From: an uncultured Clostridia bacterium
Lineage (GTDB): Bacteria > Bacillota > Clostridia > TANB77 > CAG-465
Assembly: GCA_947625855.1 (NCBI GenBank)
Contig: CANQPW010000006.1
Coordinates: 1-51,993, forward strand
Direction of reading: 5' to 3'
Length of the DNA: 51,993 bases
Under the pieces are notes generated by a model. The model saw only the letters and a list, made by a program, of their open reading frames with translations, did not search any database and had not been told where the DNA came from. A program made the translations under genes and the position numbers. This document shows, piece after piece, positions 8,601-18,003 of the stretch. The stretch's first letter is position 1. Each line of letters starts with the position of its first letter.

Positions 8601-10067
8601 TGTTAATTCTTGTACTTTAAATGGTATTGGCTTTTCTGGATTTACAAAAGTTGTATATTCATCAATTATTTCACCATTTTTTACTTTACATACTGCAACT
8701 TCTGTTATTCCATCTAAATCTGCATCAAATCCTGTTGTTTCTAAGTCAAATACACAATAAGTATCCAAATCTTCTATTACAGGTTCAACATCTTTTGCAA
8801 GATAACCCTCAACACCATAAATTACCTTTATTGGTGCAGCATCAAGTATATCTTGTGTTGTTACTTTTCCTTCTTTTTGCACTAAATCAGCATAATTGTC
8901 TACAATCACATGATTTGCTTCTGGAAAAGATTGAACAACACCATGATCTGTTATTGCTACTGCTTTATGTCCCCATTTTATAGCTTGCTTTACTAAATCA
9001 GTTGCAGAAGTTACAGCATCCATTGCACTCATTTGAGTATGCAGATGTAATTCTACTCTTTTTTCTTCTGCATTATCCATACGCTCTTGTGGTTTTGAGC
9101 CAGTACAAATATTACTTGTCATAATTGTAAGTTCCTTTGAATATGGATCCATTTGTGGTCTACCTTGTAATACTATATAATTTCCTTCTTTAAGTTTTGA
9201 GTCAAGTTCTTCATATTTTTGTTTATCTAAAAACATTTTACAAGATATAGTACTTGTTTTATCAGTAACATCTATTACCAAAAGCATTTTGCCACTTTTT
9301 AACTCACGAGCATCTTTTTGTATAATTTGTCCTTCAATACATACTCTATCTTCACTTTCAGCAATTTCATCTATTTTTTTTCTTTCATTTGTTTTTATAT
9401 CTATTCCATAAATTACATTTTCAGGTTGAGGATTTTTTGCAAGTTGTCTTTCGTTCTTTTCTTCATCTGTAAGTTTTGGTCTTCTATATAATTCTTTTGG
9501 AGTTTCCTCAATTTTACTAGAACTAACAACTCTATTTGGTATATCTTCAAGTTTTACAATTTTTATTCCTTCATCAATATTTTGCTCCATATCTTTATTT
9601 TCTGTAATATCTAATGAATAACCCTTTCCATATTCTGTATTTATACATTTTAGCATATACTCATCTACTTTTTTTATTTCAAGAAAGTTTTTATATGGTT
9701 TTACTAATTCAATATTTATTTTTTTCTCATCCTGATTTATATCAATTTTACAATTTTCAAAAATATCTTGTGTATATCCATATTTTTTATTTGTTACTAA
9801 TATCACATTTTGAATATTTTTTTTAGTTATTTCACATGGCATACCAGTATATTTAAAATCTACTTTAAAACTATTTAACTCATATGTTTTACAAGCACGT
9901 CTTTCAAATTCTTCTATATCAAGTAAAGAAACATTATCATTACTTTTTGTATTTAAAATAACTGCATTTAACTTTTTAGAGAACTTTATTTCATCTATTT
10001 GAGCATTAGAAAAATTACTATCACTATTTACACAATTAAAAAACACTTCTTTTACAGTTTTATTCAT
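5655..10067 (-). CDS. polC: DNA polymerase III alpha subunit, PolC type
   Basis: PHP domain ELHLHTQMSAMDA, inserted DEDD exonuclease VFDLETTGFD, PDIDLNFSGEYQ; likely start MNKTVKEV at 10067 (SD aggtgt), inside the track ORF that begins at 10097. Confidence 0.95.
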   Translation of the reverse strand: MNKTVKEVFFNCVNSDSNFSNAQIDEIKFSKKLNAVILNTKSNDNVSLLDIEEFERRACKTYELNSFKVDFKYTGMPCEITKKNIQNVILVTNKKYGYTQDIFENCKIDINQDEKKINIELVKPYKNFLEIKKVDEYMLKCINTEYGKGYSLDITENKDMEQNIDEGIKIVKLEDIPNRVVSSSKIEETPKELYRRPKLTDEEKNERQLAKNPQPENVIYGIDIKTNERKKIDEIAESEDRVCIEGQIIQKDARELKSGKMLLVIDVTDKTSTISCKMFLDKQKYEELDSKLKEGNYIVLQGRPQMDPYSKELTIMTSNICTGSKPQERMDNAEEKRVELHLHTQMSAMDAVTSATDLVKQAIKWGHKAVAITDHGVVQSFPEANHVIVDNYADLVQKEGKVTTQDILDAAPIKVIYGVEGYLAKDVEPVIEDLDTYCVFDLETTGFDADLDGITEVAVCKVKNGEIIDEYTTFVNPEKPIPFKVQELTHITDEMVADAPKMSDMIPEFLEFTKGCVLVAHNAHFDVSFIENKAKKLGLEFKPYVIDTYEMSLELYNGVENHKLGTLVEYLGIPLEGAHRAINDTRATAKMFIRMKEDCDKERIDINNYIFTNIQDKSKNLPANHIIILAKNYVGLKNLYKLVSYSHVWNYHKSPKISRSMLKRYREGLIIGSACEQGELYQEILDFKLGRNDGSKIEEIANFYDYLEIQPLGNNAFYERTGKKIKSEKKDEEPKYIKLTHQDLIDINIDIVNLGEKLKKPVVGTCDVHFMNPEDEIYRRIIQAGQGFDDADMQAPLYFRTTDEMLKEFDYLSKEKAYEIVVTNTNLVADWCDRISPISDEKCPPHIDGCEEDIRNIAMEKAHKLYGEKLPAIVEERLEKELNSIISNGYSVMYIIAQRLVWDSNDHGYIVGSRGSVGSSLAAYMTGITEVNSLKAHYRCPNCKYSDFTDYGYANGFDLPDKKCPVCGTDLEKDGMDIPFETFLGFKGDKEPDIDLNFSGEYQAKAHKYTEVIFGTGTTYKAGTIGTVAEKTAYGFVKNYFEERGKSVPTAEINRLSKGCTGIKRTTGQHPGGIIVVPKGRTIYEFCPVQHPADDPYSDIVTTHFDYHSIDKNLLKLDILGHDDPTVIRMLQDITGVDPTKIPLDDKDTMGIFSSTEPLSVTPEQIKSEVGTYGVPEFGTKFVRGMLVDTKPTTFEELIRISGLSHGTDVWLNNAQTLIEDGIVTLSEAICTRDDIMIYLINKGLEPGLAFKIMEIVRKGKASKKLTPEMVEEMKKHDVPDWYIDSCFKIKYMFPKAHAAAYVTNAFRIAWFKVHIPKAYYSAYMSIRADEFDGDIMLYGKERVLAKMKEIDTLGNSAQQKDKNMYPILELVLEMNERGISFLPVDLYKSHATKFLVEDDGIRPPLSALTGFGEVDADKLVKAREAGRFTSIEDMQMKSKIGKVAVETLQLAGVLDGMPRSEQMDMFDLL

Positions 10068-10183
10068 GTTCTCTACACCTCTTTTTAACAACAACATTAT
10101 ACTATTTTTTCAATATTTTGTCCATAAGAAAAATAACAAAATAAAGGTTATGTCATATCATATATTACGGAGGTGTTAACTAG

Positions 10184-10615
10184 ATGGAAAAAAATAATAC
10201 ATATAACGATACTACATCTTTAATACAAAAATTAATAAAAGAAATTTCAGATACCATTTCTTTTTATAACATTCTTTTAAATCAAATTTCTGATGAAGAA
10301 GATATATCTATTATACAAGAAATGATTAATGATGAAATGAAACATGAAAAAATATTAGGAGATATTTTTTTTAATATAACAAATACTAACATACGAAAAA
10401 ATAGAAGTATTTTTGTTGAAAATAGAAGCACTACTCATGACTACAAAGAAAGTTTAAAAGATGTATTATTTAATATTCTTGATACAATAAAAAACTATCA
10501 AATTCTTCTAAATTATATGATGGATAGTAAAAATTATAATTTGATTATGGAAATATTAATAAACAAATTACGTCATGCTGATTTAATTAATTATCTTATA
10601 TTAAAACATACCTAA
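10184..10615 (+). CDS. Small helical protein, possibly ferritin-like
   Basis: Two helical repeats with EMKHEKILGDI and KLRHADLINYL; SD ggaggtg. Confidence 0.4.
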   Translation: MEKNNTYNDTTSLIQKLIKEISDTISFYNILLNQISDEEDISIIQEMINDEMKHEKILGDIFFNITNTNIRKNRSIFVENRSTTHDYKESLKDVLFNILDTIKNYQILLNYMMDSKNYNLIMEILINKLRHADLINYLILKHT

Positions 10616-10620
10616 AAGTT

Positions 10621-10658
10621 AAAAAAAGCTATCATTATTTAAAAAGATAGCTTTTTTT
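10621..10658. terminator. Bidirectional terminator
   Basis: AAAAAAAGCTATC...GATAGCTTTTTTT. Confidence 0.8.
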
Positions 10659-11673
10659 AGAATTTTTTTATTTTTACCGCATTTCCAGTTTCAAGTAATT
10701 CTATATGATTTAATGCTTTGCCAGTACCAATTGCTACACAAGATTGAGCATCTTCTGCAATCATAACAGGTATTCCAGTTTTTTCTTCAATTAATTTATC
10801 TAAACCATAAATCAATCCTCCACCACCTGTTATATAAATTCCTCTCTCAGATATATCTGCTGAAAGCTCTGGTGGTGTTTCCTCTAATACACTATGAACT
10901 CCCTCAATTATTTTATCTGCACACTCTTGTAAAGCTTCTTGTATTTCTTCAGATGTAACTTCAAATTCTACTGGAAGTCCAGATATTAAATCTCTACCTT
11001 TAACAGACATTCTTTCAGTAACTGTTTTAGGATACATACATCCAACTTTAATTTTTATATCCTCTGCTGTTCTTTCACCAATTACTATACTTCTGTTTTT
11101 CTTTATATATCTAATGATTGCTTCATCAAATTTATCACCAGCCACTTTAAGTGATGTACTTTTAACAGAACCACCAAGTGAAATTACAGCAATATCTGCA
11201 GTTCCACCACCAATATCTACAATCATACTTCCGTATGGTTTTCCAATATCTATCCCCGCACCTATTGCTGCTGCTATTGGTTCTTCTATTAAATATACTT
11301 TTCTTGCACCAGCATGATTTGCAGCATCAATTACAGCTTTTTTCTCAACTTCTGTTATGCGAGATGGAACACAAATCATAATTCTAGGAGAAAAAATAAA
11401 TTTTCCACATACTTTGTTTATAAAATACTTTAGCATTTTTTCAGTAATAGTATAATCAGATATAACACCATCTTTTAAAGGTCTAAGCGCGATAATATTA
11501 CCTGGTGTTCTACCAAGCATTTTTCTTGCTTCTTGTCCGACAGCCAAGACTTCATTTGTATTTTTATCTATTGCAACAACAGATGGTTCTCTTAATACAA
11601 TGCCTTTACCTTTTACGTATACCAAAATAGTTGCTGTACCTAAATCAATTCCTATATCCTGACCAAATACCAC
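10657..11673 (-). CDS. mbl: MreB/Mbl-family rod-shape protein
   Basis: GQDIGIDLGTATILVYVKGKGIVLREPSVVAID; next to spoIIID as in Bacillus/Clostridia. Confidence 0.93.
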   Translation of the reverse strand: MVFGQDIGIDLGTATILVYVKGKGIVLREPSVVAIDKNTNEVLAVGQEARKMLGRTPGNIIALRPLKDGVISDYTITEKMLKYFINKVCGKFIFSPRIMICVPSRITEVEKKAVIDAANHAGARKVYLIEEPIAAAIGAGIDIGKPYGSMIVDIGGGTADIAVISLGGSVKSTSLKVAGDKFDEAIIRYIKKNRSIVIGERTAEDIKIKVGCMYPKTVTERMSVKGRDLISGLPVEFEVTSEEIQEALQECADKIIEGVHSVLEETPPELSADISERGIYITGGGGLIYGLDKLIEEKTGIPVMIAEDAQSCVAIGTGKALNHIELLETGNAVKIKKF

Positions 11674-11743
11674 AAACTTCTCCTCCTATTTTCTGTTACA
11701 ATTATATTACATTTCCATTTCAATTGCAACTACTAAGTAAAAA

Positions 11744-11995
11744 TTAACTAACTTTTTCCTTTTGATATTTTAGTTTTGTCGCCATTCCACCCCTTATATG
11801 TCTTTCAGACTTATTAATCTGTAATACTTTTTTTGCTTCGCTTGCAAGAGAAGGATTAAATTTCTCTAATCTTTCTGCTATATCTTTATGAACTGTTGAT
11901 TTACTGATGTTAAACTTTTTTGCAGTTGCTCTAACTGTACTTTTAGTTTCAATAATATATATTGCAAGCTGTTTAGCCCTCTCGTCTATATCCAT
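11744..11995 (-). CDS. spoIIID: Sporulation transcriptional regulator SpoIIID
   Basis: 83 aa HTH protein ERAKQLAIYIIETKSTVRATAKKFNISKSTVHKDIAERL. Confidence 0.93.
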   Translation of the reverse strand: MDIDERAKQLAIYIIETKSTVRATAKKFNISKSTVHKDIAERLEKFNPSLASEAKKVLQINKSERHIRGGMATKLKYQKEKVS

Positions 11996-12068
11996 AAAAT
12001 CAACCTCTCCTTTACACTTATATTGTATTCAAAAAAAATTAAAATATTCGTCAAATACTGTCTTATAA

Positions 12069-12962
12069 CTAATTTTTCACAATATATGTTGGATCTACTA
12101 TTTGCCCATCTTTTATAAGCATAAAGTGTAAATGAGTATCATCTTTAATTTCACCAATTGAGCTATTTGAAATTTGACCTATAATTTCTCCTTTAGATAC
12201 AATTTGTCCTTTTACTACTGGGATATTTTCACTAAGATTAGAGTATGAACTCTTGTATCCTTGACCATGATCTATAACTACTGTATAGCCTAAAAAAGCA
12301 TCTTCATAAATTTTTTCAATTTTTCCTTTTTCAATCGAGACTACATTCTGTCCCGTATCTCCCCTTATATCAATGCCATCATGAGTTTTCCACAAATCCA
12401 AAGTTTTAGAATATATTACACTATCAGAAGAATATATTTTCAATATTTCTCCATTCATAGGGGTACAAAATTCTAATTTTTTTATTTCTTGCACAGGCTT
12501 TGATACTAGTATTTCTTCCTTATATACAGCTTCCGCAGGTATTCCATATGTATCAATACTACTAGAAGCAGTCACTACATCATCTTGATTTAATGTATAG
12601 GTAAAAAAGTCCTCTAAACTTGCAACATCATAATTTTTCACTACCATAAAAATGCTAAAAGCTCCAAGAATTACCATAAGTAAAAAAAGTCTATAATAGC
12701 TTTTTGATAATTTATTACCATTTTTAAACAAGTTATTAAAATATTTTTTAACTCCATTTTTTTCATCAGTAAATCCTTTTCTTTTCCTTTTTTCACCAAC
12801 TTCTAATTTTAGTACGTTATCATATGAATTAGTAATTTTTGCTGACATATTTTCTGTATTTACTTTATATTCTTTAGTATTATCCTTTTTTGATTTTATA
12901 TTCTTAATTTTTTCATTTAAATTTAATTTAATTTTCATTTGTATCCTCTCCTTCATTTTCAT
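12069..12962 (-). CDS. spoIIQ: SpoIIQ-like M23-family membrane protein
   Basis: Single TM then M23 fold (HDGIDIRG, VIDHGQGYKSSYSNL, HLHFMLI); adjacent to spoIID and spoIIID. Confidence 0.8.
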   Translation of the reverse strand: MKMKERIQMKIKLNLNEKIKNIKSKKDNTKEYKVNTENMSAKITNSYDNVLKLEVGEKRKRKGFTDEKNGVKKYFNNLFKNGNKLSKSYYRLFLLMVILGAFSIFMVVKNYDVASLEDFFTYTLNQDDVVTASSSIDTYGIPAEAVYKEEILVSKPVQEIKKLEFCTPMNGEILKIYSSDSVIYSKTLDLWKTHDGIDIRGDTGQNVVSIEKGKIEKIYEDAFLGYTVVIDHGQGYKSSYSNLSENIPVVKGQIVSKGEIIGQISNSSIGEIKDDTHLHFMLIKDGQIVDPTYIVKN

Positions 12963-13989
12963 TTGTACTTTCTAACTTATCTATTTGTACTCCTGTATAA
13001 TAATGTTTTATTATTTCATCATATTTCATTCCATCATCTGCATAAGTTGAAGCACCTACTTGACTCATTCCAACTCCATGACCATAGCCTAAAACATTAA
13101 ATATAATTTCATCATCAGTTTTATCTATTGTAAAATTAGTTGATTTTAAGCCAAAAATTATTCTCAAATCTTCTGCCTTTACATAATAATTTGAGATTTT
13201 AATATTTTTTACTCTATCAGTTATTGTTTTTTCATTAATACATACATTTTTTACATCATCTAATGTTAATTCATCACCAACCTTTCCCTCTCTTTTTAGA
13301 GTATTTAAAAATTCTTCAAATTTTATATTTACTGTACTAGTTCTATTTTCATAATCTTCTGCCTCTTTATTTTCAACAGATATAAGATATGGTACAGATT
13401 CATTTCCCCATATTTGACTAATATCCTCTGTTCTAATTGGGCTACTAGCATGAAAATATGCCCTTATAAGTTTACCATTATATGTTATTATCTCATTTTG
13501 TGTAGATGTAACTGCAAGATTTACTTTATACCAAAATTCATTTATTGTATCCTCATCATATCCTTTATTTCTCCATATTTCAAAAAGTTTATCCTTTGGA
13601 TAATATGCCTGACAATGATTAGAATCATCACAAATATCTGCATCATTTCCCTCAGAGGAATCTTCCATTTTACTATATAAATAAGTCCTTGCAACTAAGG
13701 CTTGTGCCTTTAATGCTTCAATATTATATTTAGGTGACATTTCAGATGGTACTACACCTCTTAAATAATCATTTACATCCATTGCAATTATTTCTCCTGT
13801 TTTATGAAACTTTACTCTTATAGTTTGATTTGCTTTATACTCTATTACATATTTTTCTTCTTTTTTGTTTTGTTCTTCAATCTGTTCACTTTTTTTACCT
13901 ATTATTAAATTTATAATAAACAAAATACAAGTAACAATTAAAAAAAAGCACATAACAACATAAAAGATAGTAAGTAACTTACTTTTCAA
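12928..13989 (-). CDS. spoIID: Stage II sporulation protein D
   Basis: VNDYLRGVVPSEMSPKYNIEALKAQALVARTY; GYGHGVGMSQVGA. Confidence 0.93.
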   Translation of the reverse strand: MKSKLLTIFYVVMCFFLIVTCILFIINLIIGKKSEQIEEQNKKEEKYVIEYKANQTIRVKFHKTGEIIAMDVNDYLRGVVPSEMSPKYNIEALKAQALVARTYLYSKMEDSSEGNDADICDDSNHCQAYYPKDKLFEIWRNKGYDEDTINEFWYKVNLAVTSTQNEIITYNGKLIRAYFHASSPIRTEDISQIWGNESVPYLISVENKEAEDYENRTSTVNIKFEEFLNTLKREGKVGDELTLDDVKNVCINEKTITDRVKNIKISNYYVKAEDLRIIFGLKSTNFTIDKTDDEIIFNVLGYGHGVGMSQVGASTYADDGMKYDEIIKHYYTGVQIDKLESTNENEGEDTNEN

Positions 13990-14049
13990 TATATTTCACC
14001 TTGTTATATATATATTCATCTTATAATAAAATTATTCTAAAAAGCAGAA

Positions 14050-14078
14050 AAAAACTGTTGAATTACTCAACAGTTTTT
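14050..14078 (-). terminator. Terminator
   Basis: AAAAACTGTTGAattacTCAACAGTTTTT. Confidence 0.75.
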
Positions 14079-14085
14079 ATCAATA

Positions 14086-14460
14086 TCAACTTAATCCTTT
14101 TTTTATAATTTTTTCTATATATTGGCTACTAACTTCCGTTTCTTTCCCACATAATGGGCAAGTAGCATACGTAACTAAATATTTTACATCAGCATATTCA
14201 TCATCATCACCATAACCTGCATCACTAAATACTAAAACATCCTCTTTAACTACATAAAAAGATCTTTTTTTAAATCTTTTTTTCAAAGCATATTTTTTAC
14301 ATATAGGACACTTACTATAATTTTTAGTTTTTTTATTAATCAGGTCTGGTATCCATTCGTTTTTAATTTTTTCTAATAATTTTACTTGTTCATCAATTGT
14401 AAAAAAATGCATTTGTTGATAAATATAATTTTCAAACTCCTTCTTAGTCATTTTGCCCAC
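14086..14460 (-). CDS. Small zinc-ribbon protein, unknown function
   Basis: CPICKKYA and CPLCGKE motifs, SD before MGKMTKKEFE. Confidence 0.55.
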   Translation of the reverse strand: MGKMTKKEFENYIYQQMHFFTIDEQVKLLEKIKNEWIPDLINKKTKNYSKCPICKKYALKKRFKKRSFYVVKEDVLVFSDAGYGDDDEYADVKYLVTYATCPLCGKETEVSSQYIEKIIKKGLS

Positions 14461-14532
14461 CTTCCTTATTAAAAGAAAATCAACAATATTTATAAAAATA
14501 TTTTATCACAAATCATTTTACAATTCAATTAT

Positions 14533-17500
14533 TTATTCGTAATCTGTTGCTGCTCTATTATCTAAGTCAAATAATACTACTGTACCTTTTATAAAGTTAT
14601 ATTCATCATCATCATCAATTTTTAAAATTCCATTTTCAAGTTGTAATCTCATTGCATTTCCTTCATTTACTTTTTGACCTGGAGATGAAAAACCTAGATA
14701 ACCTTCATAATCCCATTGACTTGTATTATCAGCTGATGTTACTGATTTGTCATTTTGATTATATGAAACAGTAACCATTCCGCTCTCATCAAAATCAATA
14801 CATTTAATATTAAATTTTACTCCTATATATCCATTTTGCAAACTATTTCTTATACTATCTCCTTCTCTTACAGCAATAGTTGAATTAGGAAGTTTAAATT
14901 CACCATACCATGCTTGATTATATAAGCTATCACTTACACTCATCATTTTATCATTTAATGTAAAATATCCTGATTCACTTGCAATATTTAAAGGCTCTAA
15001 TTTATCAGACATATTTGTGCTATTAAATTCTATTTCTCTATATGAATCTTTTGGTTTAAAATATATAGTATAATTACTATTTTTAAAGTTTTTATACTTT
15101 CCACTATCATCTTTATAGTATAAATCTATGTCCTGTATTATTTCTGTACCATCTTTAGAAATATAATAATACGAAGGCTCAATTTGTATATTCTTTCCAT
15201 CCTCTGCACCAGTAGAAGTATAATATCCTGCTGTTTTTAAATCAAAACTTATTCTATATCCCATCTTTGGTGCGTTTATATATGTTGCAGTAGAATGCTT
15301 ATATGGTCCAAGTGGAAGAATTGTTTTAGTTTTTGTACCATTAATGTTTATATTATCTCTATCTATTAATTTACTATAATTTTCATCATATAAATATAAT
15401 CTTCTAATACCAGAATAATACAGTATATCTGTTCTAGAGTTTATATTTGAAGAATCTGATGCTATTCTAAATACATTTTTAAAAGCCAAATCACTACAAT
15501 CAGTTATTCTAAAATCATATATTCTTGATGCTGATCTAAGTGTTACTGTACTCTTTGCTATATAATAGGCATCTGAATACATTGTAGAACCTGTTATATC
15601 ACTTGGATGATTAGATTTTAAATCTGACATTCCATCACATACTGAATTAAATGGTATCAAATTACTAGATATATTGTTTATATATTTTCTATCACTATCT
15701 AAAACTGATGCATCCTTTTCTATTTCAATTTTTCTTTCAACATCTACTACTTCATTAAGTAATGTGTCTGAAGGTAAATTACTTGCAACAGCAAATACTA
15801 TTATTTTACTTGTTGCTTTAGAAATATCACCACCAGATATTCCAGAGCTTTCATAAACTTGTGCACTAAAAGTTGCACCCTCAGAATTATAATTTGTTAC
15901 TTCAATTAATTCTCCTTTACTTCTTACAGAGCCATTGTATAAAATATCAAAGTCAAACATTAAATAATACTTCGTAACATATTTAGAAGTATTTGGAATT
16001 CCTACATAATATGCAAAATCTATTGAAGTACATGGTATTGTCACTGTAAAGTTTGAACCTTGTTCTATTACAGCACCATCATCACCTTCAGTATGATTTG
16101 TTGTATCTGATACTACAATTGGTGATGCCAAAGCAACTGGTGTATATACATTTACAAAATGTCTATTATCTGATTCAATTCTAAAAGCATATTCTTCTGT
16201 TTCATCTAAAACACTATATGTATTATATATTGCATCCCCTTTTACATATCTTAAACCATTTACTTTATCACTAGATACTTGAAGTGATGTGTTAAAATCA
16301 ATAGCCTCATTATTCTCGCCAAAAATATTTTCTATTTCCGTATCTGTTGGCATTTTTCCAACAAATTCATCATCTATTTTATCTTTCAATTCATCTTTTA
16401 TACTATTATTTCCTAAAAATTCAAGTTCTATATCACTTGACATACCATTTACAAGACCTGTATTTGAAGAATCTATTATGTTTCCACTTATACTTTTTCC
16501 ATCTTCATCTATTCCACTAGAATTTTTTATAGTTCCACCAGAAAGTTTATACACATTATATGTATTTACTTTATACATAACTTCATTATCTTTTATTTCC
16601 TTTTTATATTTTAAATCTTTTAAAATATATTTTGGTGCAATTATATATGGTTTTAAATACTCGCCACTTGGAATATATGTTGTACTACAATCAAGTATAC
16701 TTCCAGAATTTGTCCAAATACTTGTATCAGTACCAATTTTTGCATGTATATTTTCCATATCAGTTACATTATAATAAAAATCTATAATGGTAATATCATC
16801 AGAATCTGACTCTCTAGTTGTTATAGTAGTTGTATCTGCATCATTTTCATATGTTGCTCTTGTATATCTTATATCATATACCCCTTTATATAGAGCATTT
16901 TTTTGTGTTATAAGCATATTAGCCTCATCTAATGACTTAACTGTCGAAACATTTGCTCCCAGATATGTATATTTTTTTCCATCAGAATTTATTACTAAAG
17001 TTTTACTTACTTCCATTTTGCATTTATTATTATATTTATAATACTCGCTATAATCAAAATCAGTAGCATCAGAAGTAAGACTTGATATTAAACTTCTATT
17101 TCCATCCTTATCTAGTAAAACTTGTTTTGTACTTTTAAGCTCATTTAATAAATTGCCTGAGCTATCAAAATGTCTAACATAAACTTCTCTACCATAAAGA
17201 TTACCAACAGGAATTGAAATAATATTATCGTATAAATTTGCAACACTTCCAATAGGTAAAAAATCTTTTTCTTGCTCACTTTCGTCTAATACATCATTTG
17301 AATCAAATCCTCTATATTTACCACTTAAAGTATCTTTTGTATTATCAATAAATTTTGCTAAAGTATCTAAATTATCAGAAGAGTTTGTTCTAATAACATT
17401 AGATATTCTAATATCTGCTGTACTTGTACTCTCATTTATAAAATAATTGGTATTTGAAATTAGTTTTTCTATTAAAGAATTACTTAACACATATTCAACA

Positions 17501-18003
17501 ATTAATACATTTGATTGTCCTGAAATTGTATCAACTTTATATCTTTTGGTAGATATATTAACTCCATCTATTTCTTGAGTAAAACTATTATCATAATTTA
17601 CATCAAAACTGCTTAAATCAATATTTATTTTACCACTTGAAAATTCTCCACTTGCAATATCTCCTGTGTCATAATACATATTGTATGAACTATCAGAAAA
17701 TCCACTATTATATACAGTTGAAATATTTTTATGAAATCTAAATCCATATGTAGTAAAACTTCCATTTGATACTTGCTGTGATGAAGGTACATTTACAAAC
17801 CCATCATAATCTTTTGTAGCAGAATCATACTGTGACAATATACTATCATCAGCAATACTATATTGTCTTAATGTTGCACCATCATCTGAAATTAACACCT
17901 CATATGTATTATTATATGCATATGAAAAATTAGAAAAACCACAAAAAACAATACTTAAAAACAATATTAAAACTATCTTATATCTTGCTTTCATACTACT
18001 CAC
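14533..18003 (-). CDS. Large exported protein, last gene of the Tad-like locus
   Basis: 1156 aa, signal peptide YKIVLILFLSIVFCGFSNFSYA; beta-rich Ser/Asp/Tyr/Asn composition; no LPXTG seen. Confidence 0.75.
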   Translation of the reverse strand: MSSMKARYKIVLILFLSIVFCGFSNFSYAYNNTYEVLISDDGATLRQYSIADDSILSQYDSATKDYDGFVNVPSSQQVSNGSFTTYGFRFHKNISTVYNSGFSDSSYNMYYDTGDIASGEFSSGKINIDLSSFDVNYDNSFTQEIDGVNISTKRYKVDTISGQSNVLIVEYVLSNSLIEKLISNTNYFINESTSTADIRISNVIRTNSSDNLDTLAKFIDNTKDTLSGKYRGFDSNDVLDESEQEKDFLPIGSVANLYDNIISIPVGNLYGREVYVRHFDSSGNLLNELKSTKQVLLDKDGNRSLISSLTSDATDFDYSEYYKYNNKCKMEVSKTLVINSDGKKYTYLGANVSTVKSLDEANMLITQKNALYKGVYDIRYTRATYENDADTTTITTRESDSDDITIIDFYYNVTDMENIHAKIGTDTSIWTNSGSILDCSTTYIPSGEYLKPYIIAPKYILKDLKYKKEIKDNEVMYKVNTYNVYKLSGGTIKNSSGIDEDGKSISGNIIDSSNTGLVNGMSSDIELEFLGNNSIKDELKDKIDDEFVGKMPTDTEIENIFGENNEAIDFNTSLQVSSDKVNGLRYVKGDAIYNTYSVLDETEEYAFRIESDNRHFVNVYTPVALASPIVVSDTTNHTEGDDGAVIEQGSNFTVTIPCTSIDFAYYVGIPNTSKYVTKYYLMFDFDILYNGSVRSKGELIEVTNYNSEGATFSAQVYESSGISGGDISKATSKIIVFAVASNLPSDTLLNEVVDVERKIEIEKDASVLDSDRKYINNISSNLIPFNSVCDGMSDLKSNHPSDITGSTMYSDAYYIAKSTVTLRSASRIYDFRITDCSDLAFKNVFRIASDSSNINSRTDILYYSGIRRLYLYDENYSKLIDRDNININGTKTKTILPLGPYKHSTATYINAPKMGYRISFDLKTAGYYTSTGAEDGKNIQIEPSYYYISKDGTEIIQDIDLYYKDDSGKYKNFKNSNYTIYFKPKDSYREIEFNSTNMSDKLEPLNIASESGYFTLNDKMMSVSDSLYNQAWYGEFKLPNSTIAVREGDSIRNSLQNGYIGVKFNIKCIDFDESGMVTVSYNQNDKSVTSADNTSQWDYEGYLGFSSPGQKVNEGNAMRLQLENGILKIDDDDEYNFIKGTVVLFDLDNRAATDYE

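Noticed and set aside
8621-8983. Plus-strand ORF track entry inside polC
   Set aside because: Antisense shadow ORF; Leu/His/Gln-rich low-complexity translation typical of AT-rich reverse strand, no SD
16289-17041. Plus-strand ORFs (16289-16774, 16787-17041) inside the large exported protein gene
   Set aside because: Antisense shadows of a long well-supported CDS; hydrophobic Ser/Phe/Ile composition is an artefact of the reverse frame
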